NCBI RefSeq assembly: GCF_000375465.1
Contig: NZ_AQXH01000001.1
Coordinates: 1,341,338 to 1,405,337, forward strand
Length of the DNA: 64,000 bases
Reading direction: 5' to 3'
Source of the DNA: Balneola vulgaris DSM 17893
GTDB taxonomy: Bacteria > Bacteroidota > Rhodothermia > Balneolales > Balneolaceae
How positions within the stretch are numbered: the first letter of the stretch is position 1; each line of letters opens with the position of its first letter. The position numbers and the translations under genes were made by a program. The notes below the pieces were generated by a model. That model had not been told where the DNA came from and made no database searches. It saw nothing but the letters and a program-made list of their open reading frames with translations. Shown here one piece after another: positions 1 to 9,050 of this stretch.

Positions 1-400
1 CATCCATCGGACGGGCTATCCGCCCGATGGAATAGCCAAATTCATCTTCCCACCACGAACTTACCATCCGACGGATTACCCGTCGGGTGGTTGGTTGAAG
101 CCCCTAACTACTGAATCAAAATCGATCAAACTAGATCTAGCCCCCACTCATCCATCGGACGGGCTATCCGCCCGATGGAATAGCTAAATTCATCTTCCTG
201 CCTCGAACTAACCATCCGACGGATTACCCGTCGGGTGGTTGAGAAAAGCCCCTAACTACTGAACTACTGGCAGATTGGACTAAACTAAATCGATCCCTCA
301 CTTATCCATCGGACGGGCTATCCGCCCGATGGAATAGCCAAATTCACCTTCCTGCCCCGAACTTACCATCCGACGGATTACCCGTCGGGTGGTTGAGTGA
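1..400. repeat. Three tandem ~150-bp units, each with two 27-nt palindromes
   Basis: Three similar units lie head to tail with periods of 148 and 154 bp. Each holds hairpin 1 (4-30, 152-178, 306-332; arms CCATCGGACGG and CCGCCCGATGG, loop GCTAT) and hairpin 2 (64-90, 212-238, 366-392; arms CCATCCGACGG and CCGTCGGGTGG, loop ATTAC), 33 bp apart. All six palindromes are identical to their class in the three units, while the DNA between them varies slightly. The array runs to the trxB stop codon at 419-421. No ORF of note is present. It could be a REP-like cluster, a transcription terminator array for trxB, or both; the first 3 bases suggest it continues to the left. Confidence 0.9.
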
Positions 401-418
401 AGCTCATAACTACTGAAC

Positions 419-1402
419 TTACTTCCAGTGCTCTTCGGCGATAGCTTCCTTACTAAGCTCGTTACTTAAGTAGTGCTCGGCATCAAGAGCTGCTTTACAG
501 CCCGTTCCCGCTGCTGTAACTGCTTGGCGGTAGAAAGAATCCATAGCATCACCACAAGCAAAGATACCCGGTAAGTCAGTCTTCGTTGTTTGTCCCTTCG
601 TTTGGATATACCCCACATCATCCATGGTTAATACCTCTTTAAACAAGTCTGTATTTGGCTTATGGCCAATCGCGATAAATACGCCCGTTACATCTTCTAA
701 AGTTGTGGTTTCTTCGGTCTTTCTATTTTTAATACGAACACCTTCTACAACTTGCTCTCCTAAGATCTCATCGATTTCGCTGTCCCACATGAATTCGATT
801 TTTTCATTCTCGAATGCTCTCGCTTGCATTGCTTTAGAAGCACGCAACTCATCACGGCGATGAACCACGGTAACTTTACTAGCAAATTTAGTTAGGAAGG
901 TTGCTTCTTCCATGGCAGTATCTCCACCACCTACAATCACTACATGTTGGTTTCTGAAGAAAGCACCGTCGCAGGTAGCACATGCTGAAACCCCTTTACC
1001 ACGTAAGCGAGTCTCACTTTCTAGTCCCAACCACATCGCTGAAGCTCCGGTAGAAATAATGATGGTATGAGCTTGAATTTCCGTTTTCTCATCCACCGTT
1101 AATTTGTATGGTTGTGTTTCGAAGTCTATATCTGTTACATAACCGTAACGACAATCGGCACCGAACTTAGTGGCTTGCTTGCGGAAATCATCCATCATTT
1201 GTGGCCCCATTACGCCATCAGGATAGCCTGGAAAATTTTCGACATCTGTAGTAGTCATTAATTGTCCACCTGGCTCAGGCCCTTCAAAAACGATTGGGCT
1301 TAAATCAGCACGTGCCGCATAAAGAGCCGCCGTAAGGCCCGCGGGTCCACTACCAATGATTACCACTTTAAATGTCTTTCCAGCAATATCTTCCATTTCC
1401 AT
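419..1402 (-). CDS. trxB: Thioredoxin reductase (NADPH)
   Basis: FAD-dependent pyridine-nucleotide disulfide reductase that passes electrons from NADPH to thioredoxin in the cytoplasm. A Rossmann FAD motif GSGPAG lies at residues 17-22, the redox-active CATC at 141-144 and the NADPH motif GGGDTA at about 158-163; the C-terminal FAD-binding GDAMD segment follows near residue 290. The 327-residue length is usual for the low-molecular-weight family. Two ATG codons compete for the start (residues 1 and 3); the choice is not decided by a clear ribosome site. It stands alone, divergent from the transhydrogenase operon, so both neighbours deal with NADPH. Its 3' end abuts the tandem hairpin units at 1-400. 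Confidence 0.96.
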   Translation of the reverse strand: MEMEDIAGKTFKVVIIGSGPAGLTAALYAARADLSPIVFEGPEPGGQLMTTTDVENFPGYPDGVMGPQMMDDFRKQATKFGADCRYGYVTDIDFETQPYKLTVDEKTEIQAHTIIISTGASAMWLGLESETRLRGKGVSACATCDGAFFRNQHVVIVGGGDTAMEEATFLTKFASKVTVVHRRDELRASKAMQARAFENEKIEFMWDSEIDEILGEQVVEGVRIKNRKTEETTTLEDVTGVFIAIGHKPNTDLFKEVLTMDDVGYIQTKGQTTKTDLPGIFACGDAMDSFYRQAVTAAGTGCKAALDAEHYLSNELSKEAIAEEHWK

Positions 1403-1576
1403 CTTCTTTTAATTTCTAATTGGTGCATGAAAGTACAAAAAATCATACACCCATTTCCTTGAATGTTTCTATTAGGTTGATAGACTTCACAAAAGTATTT
1501 CGAGTATAAATTTAGAAACTACTTGAGTGTTATCCCTAATTGATTAAGTTTGTGTAAACCATTGAAGGAGGGAACG

Positions 1577-2704
1577 TTGATAATAGCCAGTATTAAAGAA
1601 ACTGCCCATCTCGAAACACGAGTTGCTCTTAGCCCAGAGAGCTGTAACTCACTCATCAAAAAAGGTATGCAAGTTTGGATAGAATCGGGTGCCGGAACTG
1701 CATCAGGGTTTTTAGATTCAAGCTATCAAGAGGTGGGGGTTAAGATTAAGCCACGGGTTGAAATTATTGCTGAGGCCGACCTATTAGTTACAGTTCAAAC
1801 ACCAGAGTACAATGAACTCAAAAGCATGAAAGAAGGCGCCAGCCTATTATGTTTTTTATGGGCGCTTCAACATCCTGAAACCGTAACACTACTACAAGAA
1901 TTAAAGCTTACTTCCTTTGGAATGGATGCCATCCCGCGAATTTCAAGGGCACAAAACATGGACGCATTATCCTCAATGAGTTCCATTGCTGGCTATAAAG
2001 CAGCCTTAATTGCTGCCAATGAGTTGGATAAATATTTACCCATGATGATGACGGCAGCGGGGACGATTCGCCCATCAAAAGTTCTAGTATTAGGCGCCGG
2101 TGTAGCCGGCTTACAAGCCATTGCAACTAGTAAACGATTGGGCGCTGTGGTTGAAGCATTTGATATTCGCCCAGCGGTGAAAGAACAAGTAGAAAGCTTA
2201 GGCGCAAAATTTGTAGAAGTACCTCTTGATGATAGTGAAACTGAAACCAAAGGTGGCTACGCTAAAGAGCTCACAAAAGACGACAAAGAGAAGCAACGGC
2301 AAGTAATACACGAGCATGTAAAAAAATCAGATGTGGTGATTACGACTGCCTTAATTCCTGGCCGACCCGCACCTTTACTCATCACAGAGGCAATGGTTCA
2401 TGACATGAAAGCAGGATCTGTAATCGTAGATATTGCTGCCGAAAATGGCGGGAATTGCGCTTTCACCAAAGCTGGCGAAACACACATCGTTGATGGTGTG
2501 AAAGTCATAGGCCCTCTGAATTTAGCTAGCCAATTAGCTCATCATGCTAGCCTACTATACTCTAAGAACATCTTGGCATTTTTAGATTTACTGATATCGG
2601 ATTCAGAGATGAAGCTCAATTTTGAAGACGAAATAATTCTACACACTACCATCACTCATCAAGGGGCTTTAATCTCACCCCTCATTAAGCCTAAGGAGAA
2701 CTAG
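1577..2704 (+). CDS. pntAA: NAD(P) transhydrogenase subunit alpha, part 1 (NAD-binding domain I)
   Basis: Soluble NAD(H)-binding dI component of proton-translocating transhydrogenase, which makes NADPH from NADH using the proton gradient. The protein shows the alanine dehydrogenase/PNT N-terminal domain, the RPS-containing QAQNMDALSSM-type loop (here RAQNMDALSSM) and the Rossmann motif GAGVAG near residues 173-178. The start is set at TTG 1577 because AAGGAGGG lies just upstream at good spacing and the family normally begins with I-(I/V)-x-x-x-K-E; an in-frame TTG at 1550 would add nine residues unlike the family. Length from 1577 is 375 residues. Next gene begins 2 bp after the stop, so the three pnt genes form one operon with the split-alpha arrangement. 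Confidence 0.94.
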   Translation: MIIASIKETAHLETRVALSPESCNSLIKKGMQVWIESGAGTASGFLDSSYQEVGVKIKPRVEIIAEADLLVTVQTPEYNELKSMKEGASLLCFLWALQHPETVTLLQELKLTSFGMDAIPRISRAQNMDALSSMSSIAGYKAALIAANELDKYLPMMMTAAGTIRPSKVLVLGAGVAGLQAIATSKRLGAVVEAFDIRPAVKEQVESLGAKFVEVPLDDSETETKGGYAKELTKDDKEKQRQVIHEHVKKSDVVITTALIPGRPAPLLITEAMVHDMKAGSVIVDIAAENGGNCAFTKAGETHIVDGVKVIGPLNLASQLAHHASLLYSKNILAFLDLLISDSEMKLNFEDEIILHTTITHQGALISPLIKPKEN

Positions 2705-2706
2705 TA

Positions 2707-2997
2707 ATGTCTGCACTAATTTTTTCATTATTTATTTTTGTGTTGGCCTGCTTTATTGGCTTTGAACTTATATCCAAAGTGCCCCCCACTTTGCATACTC
2801 CACTAATGAGTGGAGCTAATGCTATTTCAGGTATCACTATTGTAGGAGCTTTACTCATTACAGGATCTACAAGTGATGGGTTACTCACCCAAATATTAGG
2901 TATTACCGCCATCATCTTTGCCACTATTAATGTGGTAGGTGGTTTTATGGTTACCGATCGTATGTTAGAGATGTTCAAGAAAAAGGAGGACAAGTAA
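2707..2997 (+). CDS. pntAB: NAD(P) transhydrogenase subunit alpha, part 2 (membrane)
   Basis: Small 96-residue membrane subunit with three to four hydrophobic segments (residues about 2-22, 35-55 and 58-82) matching the C-terminal membrane part of fused PntA. It contributes helices to the proton channel formed with PntB. It lies 2 bp after pntAA, and its TAA overlaps the ATG of pntB by one base (2997), a typical translational coupling. The short polar C-terminus ends with a Lys-rich stretch. Nothing odd is seen; identity rests on size, hydrophobicity and position between the two other subunits. Confidence 0.93.
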   Translation: MSALIFSLFIFVLACFIGFELISKVPPTLHTPLMSGANAISGITIVGALLITGSTSDGLLTQILGITAIIFATINVVGGFMVTDRMLEMFKKKEDK

Positions 2998-4418
2998 TGA
3001 GCACTTTTCTTCCTGAATCCATTCTTCCTTTTTTAACCGATGCTATCCACCTAAGCTATTTAGTAGCCACAGCCTTTTTTATCCGAGGGTTGAAGTTATT
3101 AGGTTCACCGGCTACCGCTCGCCGAGGTAATCAACTTGCTGCAATCGGTATGTTAATTGGCGTTATTGTAACCCTATTAGATCAACAAATTGTATCGTTT
3201 GAAGGCATCATCATAGGCGTTGTAGTAGGAAGTTTAATCGGTGCTATACTTGCAAAAAAAGTAGCTATGACGGCAATGCCCGAACTCGTTGCCGTATTCA
3301 ATGGATTTGGCGGGGGTGCTTCAGCCTTAGTAGCATGGGGTGAATTAAGCCGTGTAACTGATCCAACTATTTTGGGCAGTTCCAGCTTAATAACCACTGG
3401 GCTAAGTATTTGTATTGGTGCGCTCACCTTCACAGGAAGTTTTATCGCATTTGGTAAACTTAAAGGCTTCATTTCTGGAAAGTCTATTACTTTCCCAGGA
3501 TTAAATGTTTTAAACATAGCGGCAATGATCGCTGTGCTAGGACTGATCATTACATTTAGTCTCAGCCCAACTAATGCTGTTCTCTTCTGGAGCATCTTAG
3601 GGTTGTCTCTGTTGATTGGTATTACTTCTGTGATACCCATTGGTGGTGCCGACATGCCAGTGGTTATATCACTCCTAAATTCATACTCGGGTATAGCAGC
3701 CTCTATGGCTGGTTTTGTATTGGGTAATCACTTGCTCATTATTTCTGGAGCTTTAGTAGGTGCAGCAGGACTCATCTTAACACAAATAATGTGTAAAGCT
3801 ATGAATCGCTCATTGATGAATGTGATTTTCGGATCATTTGGAGGGGGGGCTACAGGCAGTGTTGGTGATGGTGAATCGGGAGATAAAACAGTTCGGGAAA
3901 CTTCTGCAACCGACTTAGCCATACAAGTAGCTTATGCTTCTAAAGTAGTGATAGTTCCAGGTTATGGTTTAGCTGTGGCACAAGCTCAACATGTAATTAA
4001 AGAGGTTGCCGCGAAACTTGAAGAGCGAGGAGTACAGGTAAAATATGGCATCCATCCCGTTGCTGGGCGAATGCCCGGCCATATGAATGTACTCTTAGCT
4101 GAAGCGGATGTGCCTTACGATCAGTTGTATGATATGGATCAAATAAACCCTGAGTTCGCTTCCACCGATGTGGTGCTCATTATAGGTGCTAATGATGTAG
4201 TAAACCCGATGGCCAAAACTTCACCGGGTAGCCCTATTTATGGAATGCCCATTCTAAACGTTGATGAAGCCAAACGAACCATCGTGTTTAAGCGAAGCCT
4301 TAGTTTCGGATATGCAGGGATCGATAATCCCCTATTCTATGAAGAGAAAAACCAAATGTACTTTGGGGATGCCAAGAAAAGTTTACAGGGGTTAAATGAA
4401 GCGTTAAATGATGTGTAG
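2997..4418 (+). CDS. pntB: NAD(P) transhydrogenase subunit beta
   Basis: Integral membrane subunit (473 residues) with about nine hydrophobic segments in the first 290 residues, followed by the NADP(H)-binding domain III. The domain III signature VIVPGYGLAVAQAQ is present near residue 320, as are the GRMPGHMNVLLAEA and GANDVVNP motifs that bind NADPH. An AGGAGG ribosome site sits 7 bp before the ATG inside the end of pntAB. Together with pntAA and pntAB it couples proton re-entry to NADP+ reduction, which should feed the thioredoxin reductase encoded divergently. Confidence 0.96.
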   Translation: MSTFLPESILPFLTDAIHLSYLVATAFFIRGLKLLGSPATARRGNQLAAIGMLIGVIVTLLDQQIVSFEGIIIGVVVGSLIGAILAKKVAMTAMPELVAVFNGFGGGASALVAWGELSRVTDPTILGSSSLITTGLSICIGALTFTGSFIAFGKLKGFISGKSITFPGLNVLNIAAMIAVLGLIITFSLSPTNAVLFWSILGLSLLIGITSVIPIGGADMPVVISLLNSYSGIAASMAGFVLGNHLLIISGALVGAAGLILTQIMCKAMNRSLMNVIFGSFGGGATGSVGDGESGDKTVRETSATDLAIQVAYASKVVIVPGYGLAVAQAQHVIKEVAAKLEERGVQVKYGIHPVAGRMPGHMNVLLAEADVPYDQLYDMDQINPEFASTDVVLIIGANDVVNPMAKTSPGSPIYGMPILNVDEAKRTIVFKRSLSFGYAGIDNPLFYEEKNQMYFGDAKKSLQGLNEALNDV

Positions 4419-4498
4419 ATTTTTAAATCTTAGTGCACACAATAAATTCAGCTTTGCTATCTTTTATAGATAAAATTTGAACTCCTAAAACAAGATCT

Positions 4499-4990
4499 TT
4501 GAAAAATCTATTCCTCCTAACTTTAGCAGCTACTAGTTTACTATTTACAGGCTGTTTAAGAAATAGTGGTTGCGATGTTGACGTAAACACCAACGTTGAT
4601 CAAGCACAATTAGAATCCGATATCGCCGCTATTGACGCTTATATTGAAGAAAATCAGATTCAAAATGTACAAACAGACCCTACAGGCATCCGTTATGTAA
4701 TTACTACTGAAGGCTCGGGCACTGCTCCCGATTTATGTAGCACTGTAGGTGTTAACTATGTGGGCAAGTTGATGAGTAACGGCAATATCTTTGATGAAAG
4801 TGACCGAACTGTAGCATTCCCATTAAGTAACTTGATTGCGGGCTGGCAAATTGGAATCCCGAAGATTAAATCAGGGGGCTCAATTACATTATACATCCCA
4901 TCAGGTTATGCGTATGGTCCTCGTCAAGTAGGATCTATACCAGCAAACTCAAATCTTATCTTTGAAATCGACCTCATTGGCGTTCAATAA
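4499..4990 (+). CDS. FKBP-type peptidyl-prolyl cis-trans isomerase lipoprotein
   Basis: Exported folding catalyst of 163 residues. The N-terminus has a lipoprotein signal with lipobox ending in FTGC (lipidated Cys19), then a Thr/Asp-rich linker and one FKBP domain from about residue 70. Conserved FKBP elements are visible: VNYVGKL, IFDES, the core Trp in AGWQIGI, LYIPSGYAYG and the final NLIFEIDLIGV strand. The start codon is TTG at 4499. It follows pntB by 80 bp but encodes an unrelated periplasmic function, so it probably has its own promoter. Bacteroidota often carry several such lipoprotein FKBPs; the substrate is unknown. Confidence 0.9.
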   Translation: MKNLFLLTLAATSLLFTGCLRNSGCDVDVNTNVDQAQLESDIAAIDAYIEENQIQNVQTDPTGIRYVITTEGSGTAPDLCSTVGVNYVGKLMSNGNIFDESDRTVAFPLSNLIAGWQIGIPKIKSGGSITLYIPSGYAYGPRQVGSIPANSNLIFEIDLIGVQ

Positions 4991-5002
4991 TATTCGATGA
5001 TT

Positions 5003-5047
5003 TAGCCTTTGAACTTCATCAATACCCATGAAGAGGCTCAAAGGCTA
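5003..5047. terminator. Extended stem-loop after the FKBP gene
   Basis: Arms TAGCCTTTGA (5003-5012) and TCAAAGGCTA (5038-5047) are perfectly complementary, with a partly paired inner segment (CTTCAT/ATGAAG). There is no T-run on either side, so it may be a Rho-independent terminator only in a weak sense, or an RNA stabiliser. Confidence 0.5.
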
Positions 5048-5155
5048 ACTAACACCTGCTTTGACACCCAAACGCCTATTCTCCCTTCTCTTACTTTTCT
5101 AGTTTTATAAATCACCTGATTGCTGTAGTTTCAATAAACTATAGCAAGATTATCT

Positions 5156-7699
5156 ATGAAGTTATTTAGGGTTCTAATTCTATTAGGTGTGGCAGTAGCT
5201 ACGATAAGTGGTTGCGATACAAACAGTAAGATTGAAAATGGTGTTTCACTCGAATTAGCCAACGAACGCAAAGAAAGGCTATCTGATATTCGATATCACC
5301 TATCTTTTAAAATCCCTGCGAAGATCGATGCTTCGATTGAAGCCACGAACACTATCTATTTTTCTCTCAATGATAGTGAATCCGATCTATTATTAGATTT
5401 TAGAGAAGCAGAATCAAAGCTCCATTCCATAACTATCAATGGACAGGCTACTCCCATCGACTTCAAGAAAGAGCACATCATTATCTCTAAAAAGTATTTA
5501 GTGGATGGTGACAATGAAATTCATCTTAGCTTCGAAGCTGGTGAGACTTCATTAAATAGAAACGAAGAATTCCTTTACACACTCTTTGTACCCGATCGTG
5601 CACGCACGGCATTCCCGTTATTTGATCAACCCAACTTAAAAGCTCGCTACACCCTAACACTTACTACCCCTTCTCATTGGGAAGCCATTTCGAATGGCCC
5701 TTTAGCAGAAAAAACAACTACGAATGGGAATACCGTTTGGGCTTTTGAGGAATCCGACCTTATCAGTAGTTACCTATTCAGTTTTGTTGCCGGTGAATTT
5801 GAACGAGTGAGCCAAACCGTAAATGGTCGAGAAATGACAATGCTACATCGCGAAACCGATGAAGAGAAAGTAGCTCGAAACCTGGATGACATATTCGAAT
5901 TGCATGGCACGGCACTTGAATGGCTGGAAGACTACACAGGCATAGACTATCCATTCAAAAAGTTTGATTTCGCTCTCATCCCAAGCTTCCAATATGGAGG
6001 GATGGAACATGTAGGAGCTATTCAATACCGAGCTTCAAGTTTATTTTTAGACGAAGATCCCTCAGAGTCTAGACAACTTAGTAGAGCGAGTTTAATAGCT
6101 CACGAAACGGCCCATATGTGGTTCGGTGACCTAGTAACTATGGACTGGTTCAATGATGTTTGGACTAAAGAAGTGTTCGCTAATTTTATGGCGGCTAAAA
6201 TTGTACATCCAAGTTTCCCTGAAATCAATCATGAATTAAACTTTTTAGTACGCCATTATCCTTCCGCTTATTCAGTAGATCGTACTTCAGGAGCTAATCC
6301 CATCCGCCAAGAGCTTCCAAATTTGAATGAAGCGGGCCAAATGTATGGGGCAATCATCTACAACAAAGCTCCAATCATGATGCGCCAATTAGAGCTATTA
6401 GTGGGTGAAGAGAATTTTCAAAAAGGCATGCAAGACTATCTAAGCACGTATAGCTTTAAGAATGCTACATGGCCTGATTTGATTCACATTTTAAATAAAA
6501 CCATCGATCGAAATTTATCAGAATGGAGCAAAGTTTGGGTGAACACTGCGGGGCGCCCTCATTTTAGTGTAGAAAGTGATGGATATACGGGCTTAATCCT
6601 ACATCAAGAAGACCCGACTGGAAATGAGCGTATTTGGTCGCAACAGTTTGATATCAAGGTTAATCATGAAACTGGAAACCAAACGTATTCTATCCTTAGC
6701 GACAAAGAGTCCAAATCACTGAAAATTTCTGAAGCATCTTGCTACAAATTTCTAAACTCGAATGGTTATGGTTACGGGCTATTTCCGTTAGATTTTGGTG
6801 GACTCATGCTATGGAATGACTTAACCGATCTAGAACGAGGAACGGTTTATATCAACTTGTATGAAAACATGTTGGAAGGCTTTGAACTCAGTCCTGAATC
6901 ATATTTAAGCCAACTTTATACACTAGCCGTTTATGAAGACAATCAACTTTTATTAAACCTTGGCTTAGGGCATGTTCGATCTATTTTCTGGAATTTCTTA
7001 ACAGCTGAACAACGTGTGCAACATGGTCCGCGTTGGGAGAAACTACTTTGGGATGAGATGATAAAAGAAAAGGATTCAAGCCGTAAGAAAATCCTTTTCA
7101 ATACATACCAAAGTATAGCGATGCAAGATTCTGCTGTGGAGCAATTAATGGCCATCTGGAAACAAGACTTGGAGATTTCAGGACTTACCCTTTCAGAAAA
7201 TGACTATGTAGGCTTAGCTTCGAATCTAGCAATAAAAGTACCCACAATGGCAGATACTTTAGTTCAAGCACAGCTTAACCGAATTAAAAATCCAGATCGT
7301 AAAAAGCGATTTGAGTTTATCGCTCCCACTCTATCACGGGATGAAGCAGTTCGTGATCAGTTCTTTGAATCCTTAAAGCAAGAAGAAAACAGAGCGATTG
7401 AGTCGTGGGTGTTAGGAGCCTTAGGAAACTTACATCACCCACTTCGTACACATCAATCTGATAAATATATATTACCGAGCTTAGAGTTATTGCAAGAGAT
7501 TCAGGTTACTGGAGATATCTTTTTCCCTAAACGTTGGCTTGATCAAACACTCAGCAATCACAGTTCAGACAGGGCTGTTAAAACAGTTCGTGATTTCCTC
7601 GAAAACCGCCCAAATTACAACAAGCAGTTACGCATGAAAATCTTACAAGCCTCGGATACCATGTTACGGGCCAATCGCATCAAAAAAAACACGGACTAA
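5156..7699 (+). CDS. M1 family metallo-aminopeptidase, lipoprotein
   Basis: Zinc exopeptidase of 847 residues, probably lipid-anchored: signal peptide with TISGC (Cys20). The zinc site HETAH is at 316-320 with the third ligand Glu339 (H-x3-H-x18-E). The exopeptidase loop reads GGMEH (281-285) instead of GAMEN, keeping the Glu that binds the substrate amino group. The Tyr proton donor is probably in the YGAIIYNKAP segment. The C-terminal half is helical, as in the ERAP-like part of the family. It likely trims imported or periplasmic peptides. The gene is monocistronic; its last 4 bp overlap the convergent MFS gene. Confidence 0.92.
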   Translation: MKLFRVLILLGVAVATISGCDTNSKIENGVSLELANERKERLSDIRYHLSFKIPAKIDASIEATNTIYFSLNDSESDLLLDFREAESKLHSITINGQATPIDFKKEHIIISKKYLVDGDNEIHLSFEAGETSLNRNEEFLYTLFVPDRARTAFPLFDQPNLKARYTLTLTTPSHWEAISNGPLAEKTTTNGNTVWAFEESDLISSYLFSFVAGEFERVSQTVNGREMTMLHRETDEEKVARNLDDIFELHGTALEWLEDYTGIDYPFKKFDFALIPSFQYGGMEHVGAIQYRASSLFLDEDPSESRQLSRASLIAHETAHMWFGDLVTMDWFNDVWTKEVFANFMAAKIVHPSFPEINHELNFLVRHYPSAYSVDRTSGANPIRQELPNLNEAGQMYGAIIYNKAPIMMRQLELLVGEENFQKGMQDYLSTYSFKNATWPDLIHILNKTIDRNLSEWSKVWVNTAGRPHFSVESDGYTGLILHQEDPTGNERIWSQQFDIKVNHETGNQTYSILSDKESKSLKISEASCYKFLNSNGYGYGLFPLDFGGLMLWNDLTDLERGTVYINLYENMLEGFELSPESYLSQLYTLAVYEDNQLLLNLGLGHVRSIFWNFLTAEQRVQHGPRWEKLLWDEMIKEKDSSRKKILFNTYQSIAMQDSAVEQLMAIWKQDLEISGLTLSENDYVGLASNLAIKVPTMADTLVQAQLNRIKNPDRKKRFEFIAPTLSRDEAVRDQFFESLKQEENRAIESWVLGALGNLHHPLRTHQSDKYILPSLELLQEIQVTGDIFFPKRWLDQTLSNHSSDRAVKTVRDFLENRPNYNKQLRMKILQASDTMLRANRIKKNTD

Positions 7700-8970
7700 T
7701 TCGCTTCTTCTAGATGCACATCCTGGTGATAGCTTTTCATAGCCTGCATAAAGCAGATTGTGGAAAGCACACCACAAACACAGAATACCAAGAAGATTGC
7801 TTGTGAAGCTCCCGTTGGACCTGTGAATACACGGTCTATTAACCAACCTGTTACGGGTGGCCCTATACCAAAACCAACAATACTCACCACAAAGAGATAT
7901 AAAGCTCCTGCGGCTCCTCTTTTATCGGAACCCACAAAATCCTGAATAAGTGCCGCGGCCACTCCATTATAACTTGATGACAATACGTTTGCGGTTCCGA
8001 TTAATAAAAATGCAATCAATGCCGATTCAGCAAACAATCCAAAATAGTAGAAGGGCAATCCTGCTAATGCCGCTACAATCCCCATTACAAAACGTTTTTC
8101 ACTTCCCCACTTTGAAGCTAGTTTGTCGGCAAAAAACCCAGATAAATTCACCGATATCCCCGTCAAAAACATGAACCAGCCATAAGAACTAATTCGGTCG
8201 GAAGCATCAAATACATCGGTTAATATGGTACTAATGAATGCGAGAATTGTATACCCACTTAATGCCAATAAAGAGAAACCCATCAAGTGGTAACGTACTG
8301 TACGCTTCTTTAAAATTGATGAAAATACCCGAACAAACTTCTCTTTTTGTGGAGTAGCTCTAAGTTGTTTTCTAGCTGGTTCTTTTATCACAAAGAAACC
8401 GATTACCGCTATTGCTATACCTGGCCAGCCCACCGTTTGTAAAGCTACTCGCCAATCATAGGCTTGAGCCACAGAACCTCCAATCAAGAATGAAAGCCCA
8501 ACTCCAATAAAGATACCTGAGGCATAAACGGAAAACACCGTTGCTCGCTGTGATGGTTTAAAATAATCCGCTAACATAGAATACACAGCCGGACTTAAAG
8601 CTGATTGGCTTAGCCCTACAAATAATCGAGCCGTAACTAGGAACGCCAAGGAGCTGGCCCATCCGCTAGCGGCGGTCATCAAACTCCATACTATCAGACC
8701 GATGAGAATAATTCGCTTTCTTGAAAACTGATCGGCAACCCTTCCCATAAATATCCCACAGATAGCGTAGATCAATGAAAAAGCAGGGCCATATAAAACA
8801 CCAATTTCCGTATTACTAAGTCCTAACTCCGCACGAATTTGAGTGGCTAATACCGCTATAACTTGGCGGTCTACAAAACTAGAAATATAGATTAGGGCTA
8901 AAATCCCCAATACTATCCAAGGGTAGATTTTAGACGTGGTCTCTTTTTGAAAAACATCAGATTTCTGCAT
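7696..8970 (-). CDS. MFS transporter, spinster/ACS-like
   Basis: Twelve-segment major facilitator of 424 residues. Typical motifs are DRQVIAVLA at the end of helix 1 and the GRVADQFSRKR loop between helices 2 and 3 (MFS motif A), with a second loop ADKLASKWGSEKR between helices 8 and 9. Sequence style resembles spinster-like and anion:cation symporter branches, which move organic anions, sugars phosphates or lipids; the substrate cannot be told from sequence. The gene is convergent with the M1 peptidase and overlaps it by 4 bp; upstream is the divergent nth gene, 80 bp away. Confidence 0.85.
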   Translation of the reverse strand: MQKSDVFQKETTSKIYPWIVLGILALIYISSFVDRQVIAVLATQIRAELGLSNTEIGVLYGPAFSLIYAICGIFMGRVADQFSRKRIILIGLIVWSLMTAASGWASSLAFLVTARLFVGLSQSALSPAVYSMLADYFKPSQRATVFSVYASGIFIGVGLSFLIGGSVAQAYDWRVALQTVGWPGIAIAVIGFFVIKEPARKQLRATPQKEKFVRVFSSILKKRTVRYHLMGFSLLALSGYTILAFISTILTDVFDASDRISSYGWFMFLTGISVNLSGFFADKLASKWGSEKRFVMGIVAALAGLPFYYFGLFAESALIAFLLIGTANVLSSSYNGVAAALIQDFVGSDKRGAAGALYLFVVSIVGFGIGPPVTGWLIDRVFTGPTGASQAIFLVFCVCGVLSTICFMQAMKSYHQDVHLEEAN

Positions 8971-9050
8971 AGCCTAAAGTTAGAAACTATTCGGAACAGA
9001 AGTTCCTTCTAAGTAGCACAATCTTTAAGTTCCAAGAAATAAAAATTCTT

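Noticed and set aside
1-400. CRISPR array
   Set aside because: Only three long units, two palindrome classes, linkers similar to each other rather than unique spacers, and no cas genes.
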